Assembly: GCF_014208045.1 (NCBI RefSeq)
Contig: NZ_JACHML010000001.1
Location: 2,108,001 to 2,172,000 of the forward strand
Direction of reading: 5' to 3'
Origin: Microbacterium thalassium
GTDB lineage: Bacteria; Actinomycetota; Actinomycetes; Actinomycetales; Microbacteriaceae
Length of the DNA stretch: 64,000 nucleotides
Part shown: in pieces, positions 32,247 to 41,245 of the stretch
Position numbering within the stretch: the first letter of the stretch is position 1
Layout of the letters: the number at the start of each line of letters is the position of its first letter
Notes under the pieces: generated by a model
Seen by the model: only the letters and a program-made list of their open reading frames with translations
What the model was told of the DNA's origin: nothing
Databases searched by the model: none
Made by a program: the position numbers and the translations under genes

Positions 32247-32351
32247 GATGGGCTCCTGGTGAGTAGGTTCGATGCTCAGTCAGGTTAGGACGCGCGATTC
32301 CCCGGGGGCCACCCGAACCGCAACGCGGGGAAACAAAGAAACCGCGCGTCG

Positions 32352-32394
32352 CGGACGTCGTGGGGAACGTCCGGCGAATCTGATCGGATAGGCT
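32352..32394 (+). promoter_or_regulatory. garA promoter with inverted repeat
   Basis: TAGGCT at 32389-32394 is the -10 box. CGGACGT and ACGTCCG (32352-32358 and 32367-32373) form an inverted repeat around 8 bp that covers the -35 zone. Confidence 0.4.
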
Positions 32395-32417
32395 TGCACA
32401 GCAAGAGGAGGTCCACC

Positions 32418-32915
32418 GTGGAGGACAATCGCCGACCCGGAGCGGATGACATCCGCCGGGGTAATGGCACCGGGGGCGGAGCCCGAGACTCCGACACCAC
32501 GCAGACCTTCGGGCACGACTCGGATCTGTCGTTCGTGCCCTTCGGCAGCGAGCTGGCCGAAGCCGAGCTCGACGCGATCGAGGCGCTCCCGTCCGGTGCG
32601 GCGCTGCTGCTGGTGCGCTCGGGTCCGACGGCCGGCGCACGGTACCTGCTCGACGCCGATGTGACCACGGTCGGGCGGCACCCCGAGGCCGACATCTTCT
32701 TCGACGACGTCACCGTCTCGCGCCGCCACGCCGAGATCACCCGCACCGGAACCGCGTTCGAGCTGGTCGACCAGCGCTCGCTGAACGGAACCTACGTCAA
32801 CGGGGAGCGCGTCGATCGAGCCGCACTCACCAACGGCTCCGAAGTGCGGATCGGCAAGTTCCGGCTGAACTTCTTCGTCTCGCCCGCCGACCTCCTGCAG
32901 AGCCCGGTCGAGTGA
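32418..32915 (+). CDS. garA: GarA/OdhI-like FHA regulator
   Basis: A 165-residue FHA protein. GarA/OdhI proteins inhibit 2-oxoglutarate dehydrogenase and redirect nitrogen metabolism in response to Ser/Thr kinases. The FHA domain (about 68-150) shows TVGRHPEADIFFDD, VSRRHAEI and LNGTYVNGERV. The N-terminal phosphorylation motif ETTSV of mycobacterial GarA corresponds here to DTTQTF (residues 26-31), with the two Thr kept. GTG 32418 has a perfect AGAGGAGGT 5-6 nt upstream, so the upstream ATG at 32394 is rejected. It overlaps ftsR by 4 bp, in the conserved order garA-ftsR-MerR. Confidence 0.9.
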   Translation: MEDNRRPGADDIRRGNGTGGGARDSDTTQTFGHDSDLSFVPFGSELAEAELDAIEALPSGAALLLVRSGPTAGARYLLDADVTTVGRHPEADIFFDDVTVSRRHAEITRTGTAFELVDQRSLNGTYVNGERVDRAALTNGSEVRIGKFRLNFFVSPADLLQSPVE

Positions 32916-33607
32916 TGTCGTCCGCACACGCCCGCGAACGCTCAGCGTCCGCGGGCCTGCTGAGCATCGGCCAGGTCCTCGCTCGGCTGACGCCGGAGTT
33001 CCCCACGCTGACCAGCAGCAAGCTGCGCTTCCTCGAAGTGCAGGGCATCGTCGCGCCGGTGCGGACGGACTCCGGGTACCGCAAGTTCTCGCAGGCGGAT
33101 CTGGATCGCCTGCGCCTCGCGCTCACGCTGCAGCGCGACCACTACCTGCCGCTGAACGTCATCCGCGAGTACCTCGAGGACGTCGACGCGGGGCGCGACC
33201 CGGCCCCGCCGGCATCCGTTCCGCCGCCCTCGATCGTGCCCGCCGCGCGCCGCTACCAGCGCGCCGAGCTGCTGAGCGCGGCCGGGGCCGCACCGCAGCT
33301 GCTCAACGACGCCATCAGCACCGGCATCCTTGTCGGCGCCGAGTCGTACACCGAGCAGCACGTGACGCTGCTGCGTGCGCTCGTCGCCCTCGACCGCCAC
33401 GGCATCGAGCCGCGGCACATCCGCACCATGCGGCAGAACGCCGAGCGGGACGTCGCGCTGATCGAGTCGGCGATCGCGCCGATGCTGCGCCGCACCGACT
33501 CCAATTCGCGCGGCCGGGCGGGTGAGGTCGGCGGTGAACTCGCCAAGCGGCTCGACGAAGTGCGGGCGATCTTCGTGCGGACGGCGCTGGACCGCCTGCT
33601 GTCCTGA
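32912..33607 (+). CDS. ftsR: MerR-family regulator FtsR
   Basis: A 231-residue MerR-type regulator orthologous by position and sequence to mycobacterial Rv1828 and Corynebacterium FtsR, an activator of ftsZ. The winged helix lies at about 16-85 (LLSIGQVLARL, LTSSKLRFLEVQGIVAP, GYRKFSQADLDRLRLAL). A helical effector/dimer region fills the rest. Starts at GTG 32912 or ATG 32915, overlapping garA. Confidence 0.85.
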   Translation: MMSSAHARERSASAGLLSIGQVLARLTPEFPTLTSSKLRFLEVQGIVAPVRTDSGYRKFSQADLDRLRLALTLQRDHYLPLNVIREYLEDVDAGRDPAPPASVPPPSIVPAARRYQRAELLSAAGAAPQLLNDAISTGILVGAESYTEQHVTLLRALVALDRHGIEPRHIRTMRQNAERDVALIESAIAPMLRRTDSNSRGRAGEVGGELAKRLDEVRAIFVRTALDRLLS

Positions 33608-33671
33608 GTCGCATCCGCGACACGCCGAAGGCCGACGAGCGGATGTCGTTGCCCGAGGCCCCGTGCTCATC

Positions 33672-33677
33672 TAGCGT
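33672..33677 (+). promoter_or_regulatory. -10 box before the second MerR gene
   Basis: TAGCGT, followed by about 25 nt of leader with a GGAGGGGGGAG Shine-Dalgarno. A 7-bp inverted repeat (33612-33618 with 33639-33645) lies upstream and may end the previous transcript. Confidence 0.4.
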
Positions 33678-33707
33678 TGTAATGTCCGCACTCGGAGGGG
33701 GGAGCGT

Positions 33708-34247
33708 ATGACAGCTCACGCGGAGGGTCAGCCGTTCGCCGACGACCTCCTCTTCACCGACGGTCTTCCGCAGATGGATGACGAGGTCGGCTACCGCGGT
33801 GCCCAGGCGGCGCGTGCCGCCGGCATCACCTATCGCCAGCTGGACTACTGGGCGCGCACCGAACTCGTCGAGCCCACGGTGCGCAGCGCGAACGGCTCGG
33901 GATCGCAGCGCCTCTACGGGTTCCGCGACATCCTCGTGCTCAAGCTCGTCAAGCGCCTGCTCGACACCGGAATCTCGCTGCAGCAGATCCGCATCGCGGT
34001 CGAGCAGCTGCGGGCATCCGGCATCCGCGACCTCGCGGGCACGACGCTGATGAGCGACGGCGCCTCGGTGTACCTGTGCACGTCGAACGACGAGGTCATC
34101 GACCTGGTCTCGCGCGGTCAGGGCGTGTTCGGCATCGCGGTCGGCAAGGTGCTGCACGAGGTCGAGTCCACGCTCGTCGAGTTCGACGCGCTGACGCCCG
34201 ACGCCGTCGACGAGCTCGCCGCCCGTCGCGCGCGTCGCACGGCGTAG
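33708..34247 (+). CDS. MerR-family regulator (Rv1830-like)
   Basis: A 179-residue MerR protein. The DNA-binding domain spans about 25-100: YRGAQAARAAGITYRQLDYW, SQRLYGFRDILVLKLVKRLLDTG. A C-terminal domain of about 75 residues (MSDGASVYLCTSNDEVIDLV and on) is like that of mycobacterial Rv1830, which is also found beside garA and Rv1828. Target genes unknown. AGGGGGGAG lies just before the ATG. Confidence 0.85.
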   Translation: MTAHAEGQPFADDLLFTDGLPQMDDEVGYRGAQAARAAGITYRQLDYWARTELVEPTVRSANGSGSQRLYGFRDILVLKLVKRLLDTGISLQQIRIAVEQLRASGIRDLAGTTLMSDGASVYLCTSNDEVIDLVSRGQGVFGIAVGKVLHEVESTLVEFDALTPDAVDELAARRARRTA

Positions 34248-34262
34248 TCCCAACGGGCTCCG

Positions 34263-34338
34263 GAGCGTCGGAGAATCCGCGCTTCGTCGGACGATTCCGT
34301 CGCGGATGCTCCGGCGGAGCGGCGCATCTCCGACGCTC
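34263..34338. repeat. Three-way-junction inverted repeat between convergent genes
   Basis: A 12-bp perfect outer stem (34263-34274 with 34327-34338) encloses two hairpins: a 7-bp stem (34275-34281 with 34301-34307) and GCTCCGgCGGAGC (34308-34320). GAGCGTCGG is repeated directly at 34339. It may end transcription from both sides, but the structure is more elaborate than a terminator needs. Confidence 0.55.
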
Positions 34339-34368
34339 GAGCGTCGGGGCGGTCCACGCCAGGACTGG

Positions 34369-35178
34369 CTAGGCCTGGGCCGCGCCCGGCTGCGGGATGC
34401 GGCCGGTGCGCACGATGCGGTCCAGCAGCGAGTCGAAGTCCGCGGCGAGCTCCTGCGCGGAGTCGCCGGGCCAGATGTGAAGGGGCTTGGCGGCGCCCTG
34501 CGCCTGCTGCAGCGACGTGCGCTCCGGCAGCTGAGGCGACAGCACGAGCGGCCCGAACATGTCGCGCAGCTCCTTGATGCGGAACTGGTGCTCGATCGAC
34601 TGCGGGCGCACGCGGTTGACCACGATGCCGAGCGGCTGAAGGCGGGGGGAGAGGCCGCGGCGGATCTCCTCGATGGCGCGCAGCGCGCGGTCGGCCGCGG
34701 CGACCGAGAACAGGCCCGGCTCGGTGACGACGATGACACGATCGGATGCCGCCCACGCGGTGCGCGTGAGCGCGTTCAGCGACGGCGCGCAGTCGATGAG
34801 GACGAGGTCGTACTCGGACTCGATCGTCGCGAGGGCCTCTTCGAGCTTCCACACGTCGCGCACGCTCGGGTGCGGACCGTCGAAGTTGATCGCCGAGGGG
34901 CTGCCGATCATGACGTCGATCGTGCCCGGGTGCACCTTCGTCCAGCCGGACGTGGTGATCGCCTGGCGGACCGTTTTCTCCTTCGGATTCTCGAGCACGT
35001 CGGAGACATTGAGGCGTCCGGCGACGCCGATGTCCATTCCGGTCGAGACATCTGACTGCGGGTCGAGATCGACCACGAGAGTCCGGACGCCGCGGGCGAA
35101 CGCCGCGGAGGCGAGACCCAGCGTCACGGTCGTCTTGCCGACGCCGCCTTTGAGGGAGCTGACCGAGAGCACGTGCAC
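34369..35178 (-). CDS. ParA-family ATPase
   Basis: A 269-residue deviant Walker A ATPase. [16 protein letters not shown] at the N-terminus is the nucleotide loop with signature Lys, DLDPQSDVSTG is the switch I/A' box, and DLVLIDCAPSL the Walker B region. GTG 35178 is chosen because a TAACGT hexamer ends eight bases upstream; TTG 35187 is also open. There is no ParB next to it, so it probably is not the chromosomal segregation ParA; similar stand-alone ATPases lie near scpAB in other actinobacteria. It diverges from pyc. Confidence 0.85.
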   Translation of the reverse strand: MHVLSVSSLKGGVGKTTVTLGLASAAFARGVRTLVVDLDPQSDVSTGMDIGVAGRLNVSDVLENPKEKTVRQAITTSGWTKVHPGTIDVMIGSPSAINFDGPHPSVRDVWKLEEALATIESEYDLVLIDCAPSLNALTRTAWAASDRVIVVTEPGLFSVAAADRALRAIEEIRRGLSPRLQPLGIVVNRVRPQSIEHQFRIKELRDMFGPLVLSPQLPERTSLQQAQGAAKPLHIWPGDSAQELAADFDSLLDRIVRTGRIPQPGAAQA

Positions 35179-35250
35179 AAGCCTCAACGTTACCTTCCCC
35201 TAGGCTGAGAGCGCACTCAGCCCGCCCCCAACGCAGTCCGCGAGGTGAGC

Positions 35251-38200
35251 ATGTTCCGAAAGATCCTTGTCGCGAACCGTGGAGAGATCGCGATCCGCGC
35301 CTTCCGAGCCGCCTACGAGCTCGGCGCGCGCACGGTCGCGGTCTATCCCTACGAAGACCGGTACTCCCTGCACCGCCTGAAGGCGGACGAGGCCTACCAG
35401 ATCGGCGAAGTGGGCCATCCGGTCCGCGCCTACCTCGACGTGGACGAGATCATCCGCGTCGCGATCGAGAGCGGGGCGGATGCCATCTACCCGGGGTACG
35501 GATTCCTCTCCGAGAATCCCGACCTCGCCGCCAAGGCCGCCGCGCACGGCATCGCCTTCATCGGCCCGGCCTCGAGCGTCCTCGAGATGGCGGGCAACAA
35601 GGTCACCGCGAAGCAGCACGCGATCGCCGCCGGGGTCCCGGTGCTGCGGTCGACGGAGGCCTCCGACGACGTCGACGCCCTCGTGGCGCAGGCGGGCGAG
35701 ATCGGCTTCCCGATCTTCGTCAAGGCGGTCGCCGGCGGCGGCGGCCGCGGCATGCGGCGCGTCGAGCTCGAAGCCGAGCTCCCGCCGGCGCTGGCAGAGG
35801 CCATGCGCGAGGCCGGAAGCGCCTTCGGCGACTCGCGCGTCTTCCTCGAGCAGGCCGTGCAGCGGCCTCGTCACGTCGAGGTGCAGGTGCTCGCCGACAA
35901 GACCGGCGCCACGGTGCACCTCTTCGAGCGCGACTGCTCGGTGCAGCGGCGGCACCAGAAGGTCATCGAGATCGCGCCGGCGCAGAACCTCGCCGACGAC
36001 GTCCGCGAGGACCTGCACCGCTATGCCATCGCGTTCGCGAAGTCGATCGGCTACGAGAACGCCGGAACCGTCGAGTTCCTGCTCGAGACGGCCGGGCCCC
36101 GCACCGGCGAGGTCGTCTTCATCGAGATGAACCCGCGCATCCAGGTCGAGCACACCGTGACCGAGGAGGTCACCGACGTCGACCTCGTGCAGTCGCAGAT
36201 GCGCATCGCGGCAGGCCAGACGCTCGAGGAGCTCGGTCTCGCGCAGGACCGGATCCGGCTGCGTGGCGCCGCCCTGCAGTGCCGCATCACGACCGAGGAC
36301 CCGACCCAGGGCTTCCGCCCCGACACCGGTAAGATCACGACCTATCGTTCGCCCGGAGGCGCCGGAATCCGCCTCGACGGCGGCACGACCGCGGCCGGCT
36401 CGGCGATCAGCCCGCACTTCGACTCGATGCTCGCCAAGCTCACGTGCCGCGGCCGGGACTTCCACGCCGCGGTGCTCCGCGCGCGCCGCGCGCTGGCGGA
36501 GTTCCGCATCCGCGGCGTCTCCACGAACATCCCGTTCCTGCAGGCGGTGCTCGACGACGACGCGTTCGTCGCCGGTGACATCAGCACGTCCTTCATCGAC
36601 GAGCGCCCCGAGCTGCTCGCCGGGCGCGAGTCGAAGGACCGCGGCACGAAGATCCTGAACTGGCTGGTCGATGCGACCGTCAACAAGCCGCACGGCGAGA
36701 ACCCGGTCACGATCGATCCGCGCGAGAAGCTGCCGAAGATCGACCTGCTGACCGAGCCGCCGGCCGGCTCGCGGCAGAAGCTGCTCGAGCTCGGCCCCGC
36801 CGGCTTCGCCAAGAGCCTGCGCGAGCAGACCGCGCTCGCCGTCACCGAGACGACGTTCCGCGACGCGCACCAGTCGCTGCTGGCCACGCGCGTGCGCACG
36901 AGGGATCTCGTCGCCGTCGCGCCGTACGTGGCGCGCATGACACCCCAGCTGCTGTCGATCGAGGCGTGGGGCGGAGCGACCTACGACGTCGCGCTGCGGT
37001 TCCTCGGCGAGGACCCGTGGGAGCGGCTCGACAAGCTGCGCGAGGCCCTCCCGAATGTCGCGATCCAGATGCTGCTGCGCGGCCGCAACACGGTCGGCTA
37101 CACGCCGTACCCGACCGAGGTGACGGATGCCTTCGTGCACGAGGCCGCCGCGGCCGGGGTCGACATCTTCCGCATCTTCGACGCCCTCAACGACGTGTCG
37201 CAGATGCGTCCCGCGGTCGACGCGGTGCTCGAGACGGGCACAGCGGTGGCCGAGGTCGCCGTCTGCTACACCGGCGACCTGCTGAGCCCCGGCGAGGACC
37301 TCTACACGCTGGACTACTACCTGCGCCTGGCCGATCAGATCGTCGAGGCCGGCGCGCACGTGCTCGCGATCAAGGACATGGCGGGGCTGCTGCGGCCCGC
37401 TGCCGCGGCCAAGCTCGTCTCGGCGCTGCGCGAGCGGTTCGACCTTCCGGTGCACGTGCACACGCACGACACCGCCGGCGGCCAGCTCGCCACGCTGCTC
37501 GCGGCGTCCGCGGCCGGCGCCGACGCCGTGGACGCGGCATCCGCCCCCATGTCGGGGACGACGAGCCAGCCCTCGCTGTCGGCGCTGGTCGCGGCGCTGT
37601 CGAACACCGAGCGCGACACCGGGCTCGACCTCGACGCCGTGTCGGACCTCGAGCCGTACTGGGAGGCCGTGCGGCACATGTACCGGCCGTTCGAGTCGGG
37701 TCTTCCCGGCCCCACCGGGCGCGTGTACCACCACGAGATCCCGGGCGGCCAGCTGTCGAACCTGCGCCAGCAGGCGATCGCGCTCGGGCTCGCGGAGGAC
37801 TTCGAGCTCATCGAGGACATGTACGCCGCGGCCAACCGCATCCTCGGCCGCGTGCCGAAGGTGACGCCGTCGTCGAAGGTGGTCGGCGACCTCGCGCTGC
37901 ACCTGGCGGCGGTCAAGGCCGACCCGGCCGACTTCGAGGAGAACCCGCACAAGTACGACGTGCCGGACTCGGTCGTGGGCTTCATGGCCGGGGAGCTCGG
38001 CGACCTGCCCGGCGGGTGGCCGGAGCCGTTCCGCTCGAAGGTGCTCCAGGGCCGCACCCCCGACATCGAGATCACACCGATCACGGATGCCGAGAGCGCC
38101 GCGCTCGAGGGCGACTCGGCGTCGCGCCGCGACATGCTCAACCGCCTGCTGTTCCCGGCCCCGACGAAGGCGTTCCAGCAGGCGCGCGAAGCGTACGGCG

Positions 38201-38658
38201 ATCTCAGTGTCCTCGACACCGTCGACTACCTGTACGGCCTGGGAGTGGGGTCCGAGCACGTCGTCGAGATCGAGCGCGGCGTTCAGCTGTTCGTGGGGCT
38301 CGAGGCGATCGGCGAGGCCGACGAGAAGGGCATGCGCACGGTCATGACGACGCTCAACGGGCAGCTCCGCCCGGTGTTCGTGCGAGACCGCAGCATCAAG
38401 GTCGAGGTCCACCAGGCCGAGAAGGCCGACACCACGGTGCCGGGTCAGGTTCCCGCGCCGTTCTCGGGTGTCGTGACGCTCAAGACGGACGTGGGGGACA
38501 CCGTGACGGCGGGCCAGCCGGTCGCGTCGATCGAGGCGATGAAGATGGAGGCGGCCATCACCGCGCCCGTCGACGGAGTCATCGAACGCGTCGCGATCGG
38601 AGGCACGCAGCAGGTCGAGGCCGGCGACCTTTTGGTCGTCATCCGCCCTGCGCAGTAG
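35251..38658 (+). CDS. pyc: Pyruvate carboxylase
   Basis: A 1135-residue biotin enzyme that makes oxaloacetate from pyruvate, bicarbonate and ATP to refill the citric acid cycle. The biotin carboxylase domain (about 1-455) has [12 protein letters not shown] and [14 protein letters not shown]. The carboxyltransferase domain (about 530-800) has [14 protein letters not shown] and [10 protein letters not shown]. The allosteric linker and the biotin carrier domain follow, with the biotinylated Lys in EAMKME at about residue 1098. Full length, no frameshift. ATG 35251 is preferred because GAGGTG sits just upstream; GTG 35245 adds two residues. Confidence 0.97.
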   Translation: MFRKILVANRGEIAIRAFRAAYELGARTVAVYPYEDRYSLHRLKADEAYQIGEVGHPVRAYLDVDEIIRVAIESGADAIYPGYGFLSENPDLAAKAAAHGIAFIGPASSVLEMAGNKVTAKQHAIAAGVPVLRSTEASDDVDALVAQAGEIGFPIFVKAVAGGGGRGMRRVELEAELPPALAEAMREAGSAFGDSRVFLEQAVQRPRHVEVQVLADKTGATVHLFERDCSVQRRHQKVIEIAPAQNLADDVREDLHRYAIAFAKSIGYENAGTVEFLLETAGPRTGEVVFIEMNPRIQVEHTVTEEVTDVDLVQSQMRIAAGQTLEELGLAQDRIRLRGAALQCRITTEDPTQGFRPDTGKITTYRSPGGAGIRLDGGTTAAGSAISPHFDSMLAKLTCRGRDFHAAVLRARRALAEFRIRGVSTNIPFLQAVLDDDAFVAGDISTSFIDERPELLAGRESKDRGTKILNWLVDATVNKPHGENPVTIDPREKLPKIDLLTEPPAGSRQKLLELGPAGFAKSLREQTALAVTETTFRDAHQSLLATRVRTRDLVAVAPYVARMTPQLLSIEAWGGATYDVALRFLGEDPWERLDKLREALPNVAIQMLLRGRNTVGYTPYPTEVTDAFVHEAAAAGVDIFRIFDALNDVSQMRPAVDAVLETGTAVAEVAVCYTGDLLSPGEDLYTLDYYLRLADQIVEAGAHVLAIKDMAGLLRPAAAAKLVSALRERFDLPVHVHTHDTAGGQLATLLAASAAGADAVDAASAPMSGTTSQPSLSALVAALSNTERDTGLDLDAVSDLEPYWEAVRHMYRPFESGLPGPTGRVYHHEIPGGQLSNLRQQAIALGLAEDFELIEDMYAAANRILGRVPKVTPSSKVVGDLALHLAAVKADPADFEENPHKYDVPDSVVGFMAGELGDLPGGWPEPFRSKVLQGRTPDIEITPITDAESAALEGDSASRRDMLNRLLFPAPTKAFQQAREAYGDLSVLDTVDYLYGLGVGSEHVVEIERGVQLFVGLEAIGEADEKGMRTVMTTLNGQLRPVFVRDRSIKVEVHQAEKADTTVPGQVPAPFSGVVTLKTDVGDTVTAGQPVASIEAMKMEAAITAPVDGVIERVAIGGTQQVEAGDLLVVIRPAQ

Positions 38659-38717
38659 CCTGGACGGCGGCCTCCACCTCGTGGACCGCGCCCGCACACC
38701 CTTTGGAGACTTCCGCT

Positions 38718-40682
38718 TTGACGCCTGATCATCCCGACAACCAGCCCGACGACGACCTCGAGCACGGCGTGCTCGGCGACACCGCGGGCGTCGACACGAC
38801 GTCGATCGGGTTCCTCGCCGGCGGTGCCGGGGGGCTCAGCGTGTCCATCCCCGGCGAGGCCGACCACGACCTCGAGGACGATGAGGACGTGATCGGCGAC
38901 GAGGTCCCGTACGTCGAGGAGGAGGTCGTCGCGGCGCCGGAGGACGAGGCGGCGGAGGCGGATGCCGAGTTCGCCGAGGCATCCGACCACGAGCCTGCGA
39001 CGGGCGACGCCGGCGGCCCCTTCGAGGGGCACGTCGAGGAGTCGGTGGCCGTCGAGCCGGAGCCGGTTGACCAGGCCGAGCCGGCTGCGGAGCCGGAGGA
39101 CGAGTTCGAGCCGGAGCCGGCGGAGGAGCCTGAGCCCGAGCCCGAGCCGACCGCCGAGCCCGACCCGGTCCACGAGGCCGAGCCGACCCCCGAGCCCGAG
39201 CCCGTGCACGAGGCCGAGTCGTTCGAGGAAGCCGAGCCGGTGCACGAAGCCGAACCGGTCGTCGAGCCCGAGCCGGCGGCGGACGAGGTGCTCGACGTCC
39301 ACGTGCTCGCGCAGCGCTGGCTGCAGGGCGGATCGACCTGGGCGGCCGAGGCCGAGGCCGAGGCCGAGATCGTCGAGCCGACGGGGGAGATCCCGGTGGC
39401 AGAGGATGCCCCGGCACCGTACGCTGACGAAGACATCACGGATGCGGTGGAAGTCGTCGACACGGGGGCGCACGACGCGATGCCCGCGGTCGAGACGACG
39501 ACCGACTCCGCCGACACGGACGCGGATGCTGAGCCGCGCGACGCCGAGGAGACCGAAGTGACCGAAGAGCCCACGCCGACGGCGCCCGAGCCCGCGGCAC
39601 CTCGTGCGACCTCGCGCCGCGAGGCGCACACCGGTGCGATGGCCACCACGCAGCCCCGCTCGGTCGAGCGCGTCGTGGCTCCGCGGCCCGAGGTGTCGCT
39701 GACCTCGAAGCGGCTGGGCGAGTTCGATGCCGATCGCGAGACCGCCGACCTGCTGACCGCCGACCGACTCCTCGACCCCGCGCACTCCGCGCGGCCGGAG
39801 CCCGAGGGCACCTGGCAGCACTTCGTGTACCGGCTGTCCGGGCACCGCATCAACCTCGGCGACAGCAAGCGCGCCCGCGCCCGCAAGGAGATGGATCGCC
39901 GGATCGCCGGTCCGCTCACCGGCGGCGCCCGCTTCGTCCCCGTGCTCTCGCGCAAGGGCGGCGTCGGCAAGACCACGGTCACGACGCTGCTGGGCATGGC
40001 GCTGGCCGACGCCCGCGACGACCGCGTGATCGCGATCGACGCGAACCCCGACCGCGGCACGCTCGCCGAGCGCATCACCCGTGCCAGCGGCAAGACCGTG
40101 CGCGACCTCGCGAAGGTCCGCGGCGAAGTCGTGGGGTACAACGACCTGTCGTCGATCGTCGCGCGCGACGAGACCCGTCTGGACGTCATCGCGTCGGACG
40201 CCGACCCCCGTGTGGCCGAGGCATTCAGCGACGACGACTACGACGGCGTCGCCTCGCTCGCCGCCCACTACTACTCGCTCGTGCTCACCGACACGGGCAC
40301 CGGCATCGTGCACTCCGTCATGGAGGCGACGCTCGCCCGCGCCGACCAGCTGGTCATCGTCGCCGGCCTCAGCGTCGACGAGGCGCGCCTGGCGTCCGAG
40401 ACCCTCACCTGGCTCGAGACGAACGGCTACTCCGAGCTCGCCCGCAGCTCGGTCGTCGTGCTGAACAACTCCCGGCCCGGGCAGACGATGGTGCGGCTGG
40501 AGGAGCTCGAGGGGCACTTCCGCAGCCGCGTGCGCGGAGTGGTGCGGATGCCGTACGACGCGCACATCGCGGCGGGCAGTGCCATCACGTTCCGCGACCT
40601 GTCGCCGGCGACGCGCGAGGCCGCGCGGGAACTCGCCGCCGCCGTGGTCGAGGGTCTGCGCCTCACGGCTGCGGCCGCATAG
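38718..40682 (+). CDS. MinD/ParA-like ATPase with long acidic Pro/Glu-rich N-terminus
   Basis: A 654-residue protein in two halves. Residues 1-330 are acidic and disordered, rich in Glu, Pro, Ala and Val, with repeats such as EPEPVHEAE and EAEPVHEAE at about 150-190. Residues about 410-650 form a MinD/ParA ATPase: [18 protein letters not shown] (Walker A), [11 protein letters not shown] and VLTDTGTGI. The order resembles EspI-type proteins of mycobacterial ESX loci and other actinobacterial MinD-like ATPases with disordered heads, but no ESX genes are present. The start is TTG 38718 with GGAGA 9 nt upstream; no closer ATG or GTG fits. Confidence 0.82.
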   Translation: MTPDHPDNQPDDDLEHGVLGDTAGVDTTSIGFLAGGAGGLSVSIPGEADHDLEDDEDVIGDEVPYVEEEVVAAPEDEAAEADAEFAEASDHEPATGDAGGPFEGHVEESVAVEPEPVDQAEPAAEPEDEFEPEPAEEPEPEPEPTAEPDPVHEAEPTPEPEPVHEAESFEEAEPVHEAEPVVEPEPAADEVLDVHVLAQRWLQGGSTWAAEAEAEAEIVEPTGEIPVAEDAPAPYADEDITDAVEVVDTGAHDAMPAVETTTDSADTDADAEPRDAEETEVTEEPTPTAPEPAAPRATSRREAHTGAMATTQPRSVERVVAPRPEVSLTSKRLGEFDADRETADLLTADRLLDPAHSARPEPEGTWQHFVYRLSGHRINLGDSKRARARKEMDRRIAGPLTGGARFVPVLSRKGGVGKTTVTTLLGMALADARDDRVIAIDANPDRGTLAERITRASGKTVRDLAKVRGEVVGYNDLSSIVARDETRLDVIASDADPRVAEAFSDDDYDGVASLAAHYYSLVLTDTGTGIVHSVMEATLARADQLVIVAGLSVDEARLASETLTWLETNGYSELARSSVVVLNNSRPGQTMVRLEELEGHFRSRVRGVVRMPYDAHIAAGSAITFRDLSPATREAARELAAAVVEGLRLTAAAA

Positions 40683-40689
40683 GACGGTC

Positions 40690-41181
40690 ATGGCTGTACG
40701 CTCCATCCGCCTCTTCGGCGACCCGGTTCTGCGCGCCCCGAGCGCGCCGATCGACGAGATCGACGACGGCATCCGCGCCCTCGTCCAGGACCTGCTCGAC
40801 ACGGTCGAGCTCCCCGGCCGCGCCGGTGTCGCAGCACCCCAGATCGGCGTCAACCTGCGCGCCTTCAGCTACAACATCGACGGGGACATCGGCTACGTCC
40901 TGAACCCCGTCGTGGTCGAGGTGCGCGGTGAGCCCGAGCCGACCGGCGAAGGCTGCCTGTCGGTGCCGGGCCTGTGGCACGACGCGCTGCGTCACCCGTG
41001 GGCGAAGGTCGTCGGCATCGACCTCGACGGCAACGAGGTGGTGCTCGAAGGCGAAGGGCTGATGGCCCAGGCGCTCCAGCACGAGACCGACCACCTCGAC
41101 GGCATGCTCTACCTCAGTCGCCTGAGCCCCGATGACCGCCGGGCCGCGATGAAGGAAGTCCGCGAGAGCGACTGGTTCTGA
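40690..41181 (+). CDS. def: Peptide deformylase
   Basis: A 163-residue metalloenzyme that removes the formyl group from new proteins. All three motifs are present: GVAAPQIG (motif 1), EGCLSVPG with the metal-binding Cys (motif 2) and QHETDHLDG with the HExxH metal site (motif 3). ATG 40690 lies 7 nt after the previous stop with only GGAC upstream, so it is probably translated by coupling. Followed by a strong terminator. Confidence 0.95.
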   Translation: MAVRSIRLFGDPVLRAPSAPIDEIDDGIRALVQDLLDTVELPGRAGVAAPQIGVNLRAFSYNIDGDIGYVLNPVVVEVRGEPEPTGEGCLSVPGLWHDALRHPWAKVVGIDLDGNEVVLEGEGLMAQALQHETDHLDGMLYLSRLSPDDRRAAMKEVRESDWF

Positions 41182-41195
41182 CGCGGCACCGACGG

Positions 41196-41233
41196 ACGAA
41201 GCCCCCGAGCCCTGACGGGCCCGGGGGCTTCGT
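41196..41233. terminator. Bidirectional terminator between def and the acyl-CoA synthetase
   Basis: A 17-bp stem with one A-C mismatch (41196-41212 with 41217-41233) and a TGAC loop, between convergent genes. Confidence 0.8.
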
Positions 41234-41245
41234 GCATCCGCTCCC

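Noticed and set aside
32275..32288. DtxR/IdeR iron box (AGGTTAGG)
   Set aside because: Only one half-site matches the TTAGGTTAG consensus; the other half is missing.
35200..38697. 1165-codon open frame antisense to pyruvate carboxylase
   Set aside because: It mirrors the pyc codon pattern (third-position GC) and its translation is rich in Arg, His, Asp and Leu with no recognisable domain; a shadow of a long GC-rich gene.
38445..40853. 802-codon minus-strand open frame over the MinD-like gene
   Set aside because: Its Gly/Leu/Arg repeats are the complement of the Glu/Pro repeats of the real gene.
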